Assembly: GCA_035686365.1 (NCBI GenBank)
Contig: DASRZM010000028.1
Span: forward strand, 1 to 16,616
DNA from: DASRZM01 sp035686365
GTDB taxonomy: Bacteria > Pseudomonadota > Gammaproteobacteria > Xanthomonadales > Xanthomonadaceae
DNA length: 16,616 nt
Direction of reading: 5' to 3'
Of this stretch, positions 8,073 to 16,211 are shown piece after piece. A program made the position numbers and the translations under genes. Under the pieces are notes generated by a model that ran no database searches, was not told the origin of the DNA, and saw only the letters and a list, made by a program, of their open reading frames with translations. The number at the start of each line of letters is the position of its first letter. The stretch's first letter is position 1.

Positions 8073-8393
8073 TCAGTCGTCGTCGCGGATGGAGCGGGTA
8101 TGGGCCAGTGGCATGGTGTCGGCCACGCGCTCGCGCAGCTCCTTGCCGGGCTTGAAGTGCGGCACGTGCTTGCCGGGCAGCGCCACCGACTCGCCGGTCT
8201 TGGGATTGCGGCCGATGCGCGGTGGCCGGTAATGCAGCGAGAAACTGCCGAAGCCGCGGATCTCGATGCGCTCGCCGTTGGCCAGGGCGCCGCTCATCTG
8301 CTCGAGCAGCGTCTTGACGCCGAGGTCCACGTCATCGGCCTTCAGGTGGGACTGGCGCTGGGCGAGGGCTTCGATCAGTTCGGATTTGGTCAT
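8073..8393 (-). CDS. ihfB: Integration host factor beta subunit
   Basis: A 106-residue DNA-bending protein of the HU/IHF family. With IHF-alpha it binds and sharply bends specific sites, acting in transcription, replication initiation and recombination. The protein begins MTKSELIEAL, the standard IHF-beta start. It contains RGFGSFSLHYRPPRIGRNPK (residues 46-65) with the DNA-intercalating proline at position 64, as in E. coli IHF-beta. An acidic tail (SIRDDD) ends it. The frame is open upstream to 8453, but the Met at 8393 gives the family N-terminus and has AAGG a suitable distance before it. It follows rpsA by 153 bases, the usual order in gammaproteobacteria. Confidence 0.96.
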   Translation of the reverse strand: MTKSELIEALAQRQSHLKADDVDLGVKTLLEQMSGALANGERIEIRGFGSFSLHYRPPRIGRNPKTGESVALPGKHVPHFKPGKELRERVADTMPLAHTRSIRDDD

Positions 8394-8509
8394 GCGGCCG
8401 GCCTTGCGGGAATGCTGGTACATCCGTATCCCGCGCCGGCAGCGCGATCGCATGCCGGGCGGAGGAGGCGCCGGGACATCCGCCCCGGCGGCCCAAAGAA
8501 ACGTCTGAT

Positions 8510-8528
8510 CAAGTCCATCCTGGACTTG
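8510..8528 (-). other. Small hairpin downstream of rpsA
   Basis: A perfect 7-bp stem (8510-8516 with 8522-8528) and a five-base loop lie about 20 bases after the rpsA stop codon on the minus strand. It is followed on that strand by a mixed, partly T-rich stretch (down to about 8494) rather than a clean T-tract. It may be a weak terminator, an RNA-processing site or a 3'-end stabiliser between rpsA and ihfB. The stem-loop itself is clear; its role is not. Confidence 0.45.
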
Positions 8529-8546
8529 CCCAGAGGTCCCCGAAGC

Positions 8547-10220
8547 TTACTCGGACTTTCCGAGCTGCTCGCGCAGCAGCGCGCCCAGCTTGGTCGTGCC
8601 GCCCGAATTGGACTGGTACTCGTCCATGTGCTCGCGCAGCTCGGCCTCGTCCTTGGCGCGGATCGACAGCTGCAGGACGCGGCTCTTGCGGTCCATGCCC
8701 ACGTACTTGGCCTCGACCTCCTCGCCCACCTTCAGGTGCTGCGTGGCGTCGTCCACCCGCTCCTTGGCGATGTCGTTGGCGCGCAGGTAGCCCTCGATGC
8801 CCTCACCCAGGTCGATCGTGGCGCCGCGCGGGTCCACTTCCCGGACCGTGCCCTTGACGATGCTGCCGCGCGGGTTTTCGGCCATGAAGGTACCGAACGG
8901 ATCCTGCTCGAGCTGCTTGATGCCCAGGCTGATGCGCTCGCGCTCGGGATCGACCGCGAGCACCACGGCCTCCACATCCTGGCCCTTCTTGAAGTTGCGG
9001 ACGATCTCCTCGCCGGTCGCGTTCCAGGAAATGTCCGACAGGTGCACCAGGCCGTCGATGCCGCCGTCCAGGCCCACGAAGATGCCGAAGTCGGTGATCG
9101 ACTTGATCTGGCCGTGCACCTTGTCGTTCTTCTTGTGCATGGCGGCGAACGCTTCCCACGGGTTGGGCGTGCACTGCTTGATGCCCAGCGAGATGCGGCG
9201 GCGCTCCTCGTCGACGTCCAGGACCATGACCTCGACCTCGTCGCCGACCTGCACGACCTTGGACGGGTTGACGTTCTTGTTGGTCCAGTCCATCTCCGAG
9301 ACGTGTACCAGTCCCTCGACGCCCGGCTCGATCTCGACGAAGCAGCCGTAGTCGGTGACGTTGGAGACCTTGCCGAACACGCGCGTGCTGGCCGGGTAGC
9401 GGCGGGAGATGTTGTCCCACGGGTCCTCGCCCAGCTGCTTCAGCCCCAGGCTGACGCGGTTGCGCTCGCGGTCGAACTTGAGCACGCGGACCTCGAGCTC
9501 GTCGCCGACATTGACCACCTCGGACGGGTGGCGCACGCGCTTCCAGGCCATGTCGGTGATGTGCAGCAGGCCGTCGATGCCGCCCAGGTCCACGAAAGCG
9601 CCGTAGTCGGTGAGGTTCTTTACCACACCCTTGAGGATGGCGCCTTCCTGCAGGCGCTCCATCAGCTTCTCGCGCTCCTCGCTGAACTCGCTTTCCACGA
9701 CGGCGCGGCGCGAGACCACCACGTTGTTGCGACGGCGGTCGAGCTTGATGATCTTGAACTCGAGTTCCTTGCCCTCGAGGTAGGCCGGGTCGCGCACGGG
9801 GCGCACATCGACCAGCGAACCGGGCAGGAACGCGCGCACGTCCTTGATGTCGACGGTGAAGCCGCCCTTGACCTTGCCGGAGATCTTCCCGGTCACGGTC
9901 TCGTCGTTCTCCATGGCTTCCTCGAGTTCGTCCCAGACCATGGAACGCTTGGCCTTCTCGCGCGAGAGCACGGTCTCGCCAAAACCATTCTCGAGGGCAT
10001 CGAGCGCGACCTTGACCTCGTCGCCGACCTCGATCTCCAGTTCTCCGTCGTCATTCCTGAACTGTTCGAGTGGCACGATGCCCTCGGACTTGAGGCCGGC
10101 ATTGATGACGACCACGTCCGAGCGGACCTCGACCACGATGCCGGTGACGATGCTGCCGGGCTTCAGCTTTACGAGCTTCTGCTCGCTCTGCTCGAACAGT
10201 TCCGCGAAACTCTCAGTCAT
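8547..10220 (-). CDS. rpsA: 30S ribosomal protein S1
   Basis: S1 is the largest ribosomal protein. It binds mRNA through repeated OB-fold S1 domains and helps unfold and load messages with weak Shine-Dalgarno sequences. The product is 557 residues, the same length as E. coli S1, starting MTESFAELFEQS. It carries six S1 repeats: two divergent N-terminal ones that bind the ribosome, then four canonical RNA-binding repeats with recurring signatures such as YGAFVDLGGIDGLLHITDM, YGCFVEIEPGVEGLVHVSEM and FGIFVGLDGGIDGLVHLSDI. The frame runs on upstream to 10424, but the Met at 10220 is the family start. There is no strong Shine-Dalgarno before it, as is also known for the self-regulated E. coli rpsA. 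It lies between cmk and ihfB in the conserved order. Confidence 0.97.
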   Translation of the reverse strand: MTESFAELFEQSEQKLVKLKPGSIVTGIVVEVRSDVVVINAGLKSEGIVPLEQFRNDDGELEIEVGDEVKVALDALENGFGETVLSREKAKRSMVWDELEEAMENDETVTGKISGKVKGGFTVDIKDVRAFLPGSLVDVRPVRDPAYLEGKELEFKIIKLDRRRNNVVVSRRAVVESEFSEEREKLMERLQEGAILKGVVKNLTDYGAFVDLGGIDGLLHITDMAWKRVRHPSEVVNVGDELEVRVLKFDRERNRVSLGLKQLGEDPWDNISRRYPASTRVFGKVSNVTDYGCFVEIEPGVEGLVHVSEMDWTNKNVNPSKVVQVGDEVEVMVLDVDEERRRISLGIKQCTPNPWEAFAAMHKKNDKVHGQIKSITDFGIFVGLDGGIDGLVHLSDISWNATGEEIVRNFKKGQDVEAVVLAVDPERERISLGIKQLEQDPFGTFMAENPRGSIVKGTVREVDPRGATIDLGEGIEGYLRANDIAKERVDDATQHLKVGEEVEAKYVGMDRKSRVLQLSIRAKDEAELREHMDEYQSNSGGTTKLGALLREQLGKSE

Positions 10221-10448
10221 TGGATGGATTTCCGGTTGAACACTCGGGCCGCTGCGTGGCTTGACGCGGCGACCCACCTGTCGTGTGGCGCAATCTGCGC
10301 CGTTCTGGTTCCCCGGCGGACCGGGGGCCTGTTTGCCCGTACCACGCCTCCGGCGCCGTGCGGGTGTGCGGGGGCCGGCTTCCACCGGTCCTGCAGTCGG
10401 CCTGCGGCGGGTGCCGCCGGCCATGCGCTTCGGTCCCTGAAACGCGAT
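10221..10448 (-). promoter_or_regulatory. rpsA leader region (inferred)
   Basis: The roughly 230 bases before the rpsA start, after the cmk-distal hairpin, have no reliable coding signal and form a long leader if transcription enters from cmk. Several GC-rich short inverted stretches occur in it. In E. coli the rpsA leader folds into hairpins that replace the Shine-Dalgarno and mediate repression by S1. A similar role here is inferred from position and from the weak Shine-Dalgarno; I could not assign the specific hairpins or a promoter. Confidence 0.3.
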
Positions 10449-10475
10449 GCGCCGGACGAAGATCCCGTCCGGCGC
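10449..10475 (-). terminator. Strong hairpin downstream of cmk, terminator-like
   Basis: A perfect 10-bp GC-rich stem (10449-10458 with 10466-10475) and a seven-base loop lie 28 bases past the cmk stop codon on the minus strand. Only a short T run follows (TTT within about ten bases), so it is at best a weak intrinsic terminator. Partial termination or 3'-end protection between cmk and rpsA would fit the very different expression levels needed for a nucleotide kinase and a ribosomal protein. The role is an inference. Confidence 0.45.
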
Positions 10476-10502
10476 GGAATTCGCTGTCTGCGCGGCTTCC
10501 GG

Positions 10503-11192
10503 TCACCGCTTCGGCTTCGAACCCGCCGCCACGATCGCCAGCACGCGTTCGACCACTTCCTCGACGCCCACGCCCGTGGTGTCCACGTGCACGGCGTCCG
10601 GTGCCGGTTTCAACGGCGCAATCACCCTCTGCGCATCGCGCGCGTCGCGGGCGAGGATCTCGCGCAGAAGGTCGTCGAGTTTAACCGTAAGACCCTTTTC
10701 CTTCAACTGCTTATAGCGCCTGCCCGCACGCTCGGCGGCGCTGGCGGTCAGGAACACCTTGTACGGGGCATCCGGGAATACCACCGTGCCCATGTCGCGC
10801 CCGTCCGCGACCAGGCCCGGGCTTTTCCTGAACGCGCGCTGCTTGTCCAGCAGGGCGGCCCGGACCGCGGGGATCGCGGCGATGGCCGAGGCCGCCGCTC
10901 CGGCGGTCTCGGTACGCAGCTCGTCGGTGGCGTCGACCCCGTTGACCAGCACCCGCGGCTCCTCCTGGCCGCTGCGCTCTAAGCGCAGCCGTGTGTCGAA
11001 GGCACAGCGCACCAGCTCGGCATGGTCGGAGAAATCGGCCCCGGCCCAGCTGGCGGCGAGCCCCACGGCCCGGTACAGGGCCCCGGAATCCAGGTAGCGC
11101 CAGCCCAGGCGGTCGGCCACGGCCCGGCTGATGGTCCCCTTGCCGGAGCCGGAGGGGCCGTCGAGGGTGAGGACGGGGATGGGTTTGCTCAT
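10503..11192 (-). CDS. cmk: Cytidylate (CMP/dCMP) kinase
   Basis: Cmk phosphorylates CMP and dCMP using ATP in pyrimidine nucleotide recycling. The 229-residue protein has the P-loop GPSGSGKGT at 12-20, the nucleotide-binding YLDSGALYRAVG at 33-44, the NMP-site motif ADGRDMGTVVFP at 129-140, and the lid region with RDARD at 182-186. Length matches bacterial Cmk. The frame is open upstream to 11456, but that part lies in the repeat element; the Met at 11192 gives the canonical N-terminus. A TACAAT hexamer lies about ten bases upstream of the ATG (11202-11207 on the minus strand) without a matching -35, so it is only a weak promoter candidate. It heads the conserved cmk-rpsA-ihfB order. Confidence 0.95.
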   Translation of the reverse strand: MSKPIPVLTLDGPSGSGKGTISRAVADRLGWRYLDSGALYRAVGLAASWAGADFSDHAELVRCAFDTRLRLERSGQEEPRVLVNGVDATDELRTETAGAAASAIAAIPAVRAALLDKQRAFRKSPGLVADGRDMGTVVFPDAPYKVFLTASAAERAGRRYKQLKEKGLTVKLDDLLREILARDARDAQRVIAPLKPAPDAVHVDTTGVGVEEVVERVLAIVAAGSKPKR

Positions 11193-11253
11193 GGGCGCGG
11201 CATTGTACGGGAGGGCGCCTTGCCGGCACGGGGTGGGGCGGTCCCAGAGTTCC

Positions 11254-11600
11254 GTTCCGGTAGCCAGTTCCGGTAGCCAGTGCGAGTTCAAAGACGCGTT
11301 CGAGGCCCGAGCGCGTGGGCTCGCCGGGGCGAATCGGTGTCCGGGTTCCGGGGGCGTCGCCTCCGCAGCGGCGGCGGGCGGACGATCAGGCCCCCGCAGG
11401 GGGGCGCGGGCATGGATGCCCGCGCGTTTGCAAAGGGACACGATGTCCCGTTGCAAACCCCGGCCGACCGACGCGGACCGCGGCGCTCAGCGCCGCGGCG
11501 CGAGGACAAGCAGCCCCCGGAACCCGGACACCGATCCGCCCCATCCCGAAGCCCGCATGTCGCTTGCTTCTGACTGGCTGCTGGAACTGCCTGCTGGAAC
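11254..11600. repeat. Nested inverted-repeat element between folP and cmk (MITE-like)
   Basis: A roughly 347-bp, three-layered palindromic structure. The outer layer is 11254-11281 with 11573-11600: 28-bp arms that match at 23 positions. The left arm consists of two copies of a 13-bp direct repeat (11254-11266, 11267-11279). The middle layer is 11326-11355 with 11513-11542: 30-bp arms matching at 29 positions. Inside are four consecutive hairpins: 11391-11403, 11405-11424, 11427-11457 (13 pairs with one mismatch) and 11478-11498. Its right end touches the final base of the folP stop codon. There is no transposase and no T-tract. The layout suggests a non-autonomous mobile or dispersed structured repeat. 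It fills nearly all of the 407-base gap between folP and cmk; the remaining 61 bases before cmk show nothing definite. Confidence 0.8.
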
Positions 11601-12499
11601 TAGTCTTCGTCCGGCCACAGCGTCTTCGGCGCCTGCGATCGACGCGGCGTCGCGTCGGGCTGCGACGCCACCGCCCGCCAGACCGCCAGTGCGTCGCGGG
11701 TGGCGGCGACGTCGTGCACCCGCACGAACGTGGCGCCATGGGCCGCGGCGATGACGGCGGCGGCCACCGAGCCATGGATGCGCTCACCGACGCCGCGGCC
11801 GGTCAGGGTGCCGATCATCGATTTGCGCGACAGGCCGGCCATGACCGGCCGGCCCAGGTCGGCGAATGCCGACAGGTTGCGCAGCAGCGCCAGGTTGTCC
11901 TCCAGGCGCTTGCCGAAACCGAAGCCCGGGTCGACCACGATCCTGCGCTTGTCGATGCCGGCCATCTCGCAGGCGAAGATGCGCTGGGCCAGGAAGCGGT
12001 GCACCTCCATGACCACATCGTCGTAGGCGGGCGCCTCCTGCATCGTGCGCGGCTCGCCCTGCATGTGCACCAGCACCACCGCGGCGCCGGATCCGGCGAC
12101 CGCCTCGAGCGCGCCCTCCCGGCGCAGCGCGAAGACGTCGTTGACCATGCCCGCCCCCGCCGCCAGCGCCGCGCGCATGACCTCGGGCTTGGAGGTGTCC
12201 ACCGATACCGGCACGTGGGAGCGCGCGGCCAGCGCCTCGATCACCGGGATCACCCGCGCGATCTCATCGGCCACCGGCACCTCGCCGGCCCCGGGACGGG
12301 TCGATTCGCCGCCCACGTCGAGCAGGTCGGCACCGGCCTCCACCAGTCGCAGCGCGTGCGCGACCGCGGCCTCGGCGTCGGCGTGGTGGCCGCCGTCGGA
12401 GAACGAATCGGGGGTGACGTTGACCACGCCCATGATGCGGGGCCGGTCCAGCTCCAGCACGCGGCCGGCGCAGTCCAGGGCGGGGGTGGTGTCGAACAT
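11600..12499 (-). CDS. folP: Dihydropteroate synthase
   Basis: FolP condenses p-aminobenzoate with 6-hydroxymethyl-dihydropterin pyrophosphate in folate synthesis and is the target of sulfonamides. The 299-residue protein shows the family motifs in order: MGVVNVTPDSFSDGG (23-37), DVGGESTRPGA (61-71), SVDTSKPEV (99-107), VND (119-121), DPGFGFGK (190-197), GLSRKSMIG (222-230) and RVHD (260-263). A hydrophilic, Arg/Pro-rich tail follows the last motif. AAAAGG lies eight bases before the ATG. In many gammaproteobacteria folP directly follows ftsH; here a repeat-rich 306-base gap separates them, and a second repeat element begins at its stop codon, so folP may depend on its own promoter. Confidence 0.95.
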   Translation of the reverse strand: MFDTTPALDCAGRVLELDRPRIMGVVNVTPDSFSDGGHHADAEAAVAHALRLVEAGADLLDVGGESTRPGAGEVPVADEIARVIPVIEALAARSHVPVSVDTSKPEVMRAALAAGAGMVNDVFALRREGALEAVAGSGAAVVLVHMQGEPRTMQEAPAYDDVVMEVHRFLAQRIFACEMAGIDKRRIVVDPGFGFGKRLEDNLALLRNLSAFADLGRPVMAGLSRKSMIGTLTGRGVGERIHGSVAAAVIAAAHGATFVRVHDVAATRDALAVWRAVASQPDATPRRSQAPKTLWPDED

Positions 12500-12532
12500 T
12501 GCGGGGCCTTTTCGGGGATCGGGGTTTTGGCT

Positions 12533-12792
12533 AGGGCTCAGAGGTCAGGGCTCAGGAAAGCCCGCACGATCGCGGTGCCTGGCTGTTCGTGCTTCGATAC
12601 CTCAGCACGAACGGAGAGGTGGCCGCGAGCAACAGCACGAACGGATAGGTGGCCGCGGGTAACAGCACGAACGGGGAGGTGGTCGCGAGCAACTGGATCC
12701 TGACGCCTCGACCGTCCCGTTCGTGCTGAGGTATCGAAGCACGAACAGCGGAGCACTCCCCGGAGCGGGCTTTTTCCTGAGCCCTGAGCCCT
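12533..12792. repeat. Nested inverted-repeat element between ftsH and folP
   Basis: An approximately 260-bp symmetrical element that fills most of the 306-base gap between ftsH and folP. The outer arms (12533-12565 and 12765-12792) are imperfectly complementary and are built from repeats of the short word GGGCTCAG with a few inserted bases. The inner arms are a perfect 33-bp inverted repeat (12582-12614 with 12717-12749). Each inner arm is itself a hairpin with a 9-bp stem and ten-base loop (for example 12585-12593 with 12604-12612), like a REP/BIME pair facing each other. Between the arms lies a three-unit tandem repeat, listed separately. No coding sequence or transposase is present. Confidence 0.85.
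12604..12693. repeat. Three tandem 30-bp units
   Basis: Three exactly adjacent 30-bp units (12604-12633, 12634-12663, 12664-12693) differ from one another at only a few positions. Each begins with AGCACGAACGG, which is the right half of the hairpin in the flanking inverted repeat, so the tandem array seems to have grown from one half of that palindrome. A period of 30 is a multiple of three, but the array lies in no credible gene. Confidence 0.9.
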
Positions 12793-12805
12793 GCCCTTCC
12801 CCGCC

Positions 12806-14710
<1,905 letters not shown>

Positions 14711-14771
14711 CGATCCGAATCTTCCATTGTCAGGCCGTGGTCGGCGCCCGGCACTGCCGGCCACGGCCCCA

Positions 14772-15425
14772 TTATGCGGTGCCGGTCCCGGCGCGACCCG
14801 TCATCGGGCCCTTTCTTCCCGTGGCAACGACATAGACCTCCGACGAGCGGCGGCGTGACGCGGCCGGTTTACGCACGTGGACCTTGCCGTAACGCGTCCT
14901 CAGGTCCTTGAGGTAGGCGTCCGATCCCTGTCCCTGGAACATCTTGGTCACCAGTGCCCCGCCTTCGCGCAGGTGCGCCTGGGCGAAGTCGCGCGCCAGT
15001 TCGACCAGGGCCATGGCCCGCGGCTGGTCCACGGCATCCACACCCGAGATATTGGGCGCCATGTCCGAAAGCACAAGGTCCACGGCATCGCCGCCCAGCG
15101 CGGCTTCCAGCCGCGACAGTGTTTCCTGCTCCCTGAAGTCGCCGTGAATGAACGCCACCCCGGCGACCGGGGGCATCGGCAGGATGTCCAGCGCGATCAC
15201 GCGGCCGCGGCCCCCGAGCATCCGCTGCAGCGTCTGCGTCCAGCCGCCCGGCGCCGCGCCCAGGTCGACCACGATCATGCCCGGACGCACCAGGCGGTCG
15301 CGCTCGAGCAGTTCCTCGAGCTTGTAGGCCGCGCGCGAGCGGGTGCCCTCGGACTGGGCCCGGCGCACGTACGGATCCTTGAAGTGTTCGTCGAGCCAGC
15401 GACGGCTCGACCTGCTGCGCGCCAT
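14772..15425 (-). CDS. rlmE: 23S rRNA (uridine-2'-O)-methyltransferase RlmE (FtsJ/RrmJ)
   Basis: RlmE uses S-adenosylmethionine to methylate the 2'-oxygen of a uridine in the A-loop of 23S rRNA (U2552 in E. coli), a late step of 50S assembly. The 217-residue protein has the SAM-binding motif DLGAAPGGW at 54-62. The catalytic residues are all present and each lies three positions earlier than in the E. coli enzyme: Lys35, Asp121, Lys161 and Glu196. The frame is open to 15518, but the Met at 15425 gives the typical start (MARSRSSRRWLDEHFKDPYV) and keeps the gene clear of divergent yhbY. It leads the rlmE-ftsH unit. The C-terminal tail is short and Gly/Thr-rich. Confidence 0.96.
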   Translation of the reverse strand: MARSRSSRRWLDEHFKDPYVRRAQSEGTRSRAAYKLEELLERDRLVRPGMIVVDLGAAPGGWTQTLQRMLGGRGRVIALDILPMPPVAGVAFIHGDFREQETLSRLEAALGGDAVDLVLSDMAPNISGVDAVDQPRAMALVELARDFAQAHLREGGALVTKMFQGQGSDAYLKDLRTRYGKVHVRKPAASRRRSSEVYVVATGRKGPMTGRAGTGTA

Positions 15426-15495
15426 GGGGTTCCGGAGCGGCGTGGTGTGAACGCCATGATACCCTGCGCGGTCGCAACCGCCGCCGCCGCACGTC
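15426..15495. promoter_or_regulatory. Divergent rlmE/yhbY intergenic region
   Basis: These 70 bases separate two genes that face apart, so promoters for both should lie in or overlap them. A TATCAT hexamer on the minus strand (15456-15461) is a candidate -10 for rlmE, about 30 bases before its ATG, but no convincing -35 is spaced correctly. No specific yhbY promoter could be picked. Confidence 0.4.
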
Positions 15496-15801
15496 ATGAA
15501 TGCCTCGCCCCTGAGCAACAGCCAGCAGCGCTACCTGCGCGGCCTCGGCCATGGCCTCAAACCGGTGATCCTGGTCGGCGCCAGGGGGATGAGCCAGGCC
15601 GTCCTCGCCGAACTCGACGGCGCACTGGAGCACCACGAGCTGATCAAGGTGAAGATCGCGGCCGGGGACCGCCAGTCGCGCGACGCCGTGGTCGAGGAGA
15701 TGGTGCGGCGCAGCCGCGCGGCGCTGGTGCAGCGCATCGGCAACGTCGCACTGCTGTACCGGCGCTGCAAGGACAAGCCCACGCTGGCGCTGCCCGCCTG
15801 A
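15496..15801 (+). CDS. yhbY: Ribosome assembly RNA-binding protein YhbY (CRM domain)
   Basis: A 101-residue protein consisting of a single CRM domain, an RNA-binding fold associated in E. coli with 50S precursor particles. Characteristic sequence includes LSNSQQRYLRGLGHGLKPVI (residues 6-25), the GARGMS segment corresponding to the GxxG RNA-binding loop (about 28-33), HHELIKVKI (46-54), and a final segment resembling the family's GNVALLYRRC. Size is normal. It is transcribed divergently from rlmE, a classic arrangement shared with E. coli, which also supports a large-subunit assembly role. The ATG at 15496 has no strong Shine-Dalgarno. The next gene starts 17 bases after its stop and is probably co-transcribed. 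Confidence 0.93.
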   Translation: MNASPLSNSQQRYLRGLGHGLKPVILVGARGMSQAVLAELDGALEHHELIKVKIAAGDRQSRDAVVEEMVRRSRAALVQRIGNVALLYRRCKDKPTLALPA

Positions 15802-15817
15802 CCCGGCTGCTGCCGAC

Positions 15818-16189
15818 GTGGAACTCACGCTGGACCGCTCCGGCGGGCATCACCTGATCCGCGCCACCGCGCACGACTGGATCCGCGTGGACGAGCGCCG
15901 GCTCTGCCGCAGTTTCGTACTGATGCCGGACCGGCTCGAGGACTGGCCGCCCACGACCGCGGCCGGGATCGACGCGGCGCACCTGGATCAGCTGCTGGCA
16001 CTGGCACCGGAACTGATCGTGCTGGGCACCGGCGCGCGCCAGGTGTTCCTGCCGGCTCGGTTGCAGGCCCGGGTGCTGGCGCGGGGCGTCGGCCTGGAGG
16101 TGATGGGCAACGACGCTGCCGCCCGCACCTACAACGTGCTGGCCGCGGAGCGGCGGCGCGTGCTGGCGGCGTTCGTGTTGCCGGGGTGA
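15818..16189 (+). CDS. Mth938-like domain protein (DUF498 family)
   Basis: A 123-residue single-domain protein of the Mth938-like family (DUF498/DUF598), which includes the mitochondrial complex I assembly factor NDUFAF3. The bacterial proteins have no settled function. Visible family features are an N-terminal strand pair, then WPPTTAAGIDAAHLDQLLAL, the conserved core ELIVLGTGARQVFLP (residues about 67-81) and a C-terminal GVGLEVMGNDAAARTYNVLA. The start is a GTG at 15818 with no clear ribosome binding site; the next Met is well inside the conserved domain, so the GTG is the only sensible start. It follows yhbY by 17 bases. It converges on the NlpD-like gene with 22 bases between stops. Confidence 0.85.
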   Translation: MELTLDRSGGHHLIRATAHDWIRVDERRLCRSFVLMPDRLEDWPPTTAAGIDAAHLDQLLALAPELIVLGTGARQVFLPARLQARVLARGVGLEVMGNDAAARTYNVLAAERRRVLAAFVLPG

Positions 16190-16211
16190 GGGCCTGGGCC
16201 CCCAGCGGCCA

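Noticed and set aside
8016..10982. A 988-codon open frame on the plus strand opposite ihfB, rpsA and cmk
   Set aside because: It is antisense to three unmistakable genes, has low-complexity Ala/Leu/His/Asp-rich content with no domain, and is the expected shadow frame in high-GC coding DNA.
11280..11573. A 97-codon plus-strand open frame inside the folP-cmk gap
   Set aside because: It lies wholly within the nested inverted-repeat element; its sequence is explained by the hairpins, and such frames are often mis-annotated as hypothetical proteins.
12604..12693. Three 30-bp units considered as a short CRISPR array
   Set aside because: The units are directly adjacent with no spacers, and no cas genes are present.
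12751..12775. Short hairpin followed by TTTTT on the plus strand as a terminator
   Set aside because: Flanking genes run on the minus strand, so a plus-strand terminator has no obvious transcript to end; the T run belongs to the outer arm of the repeat element.
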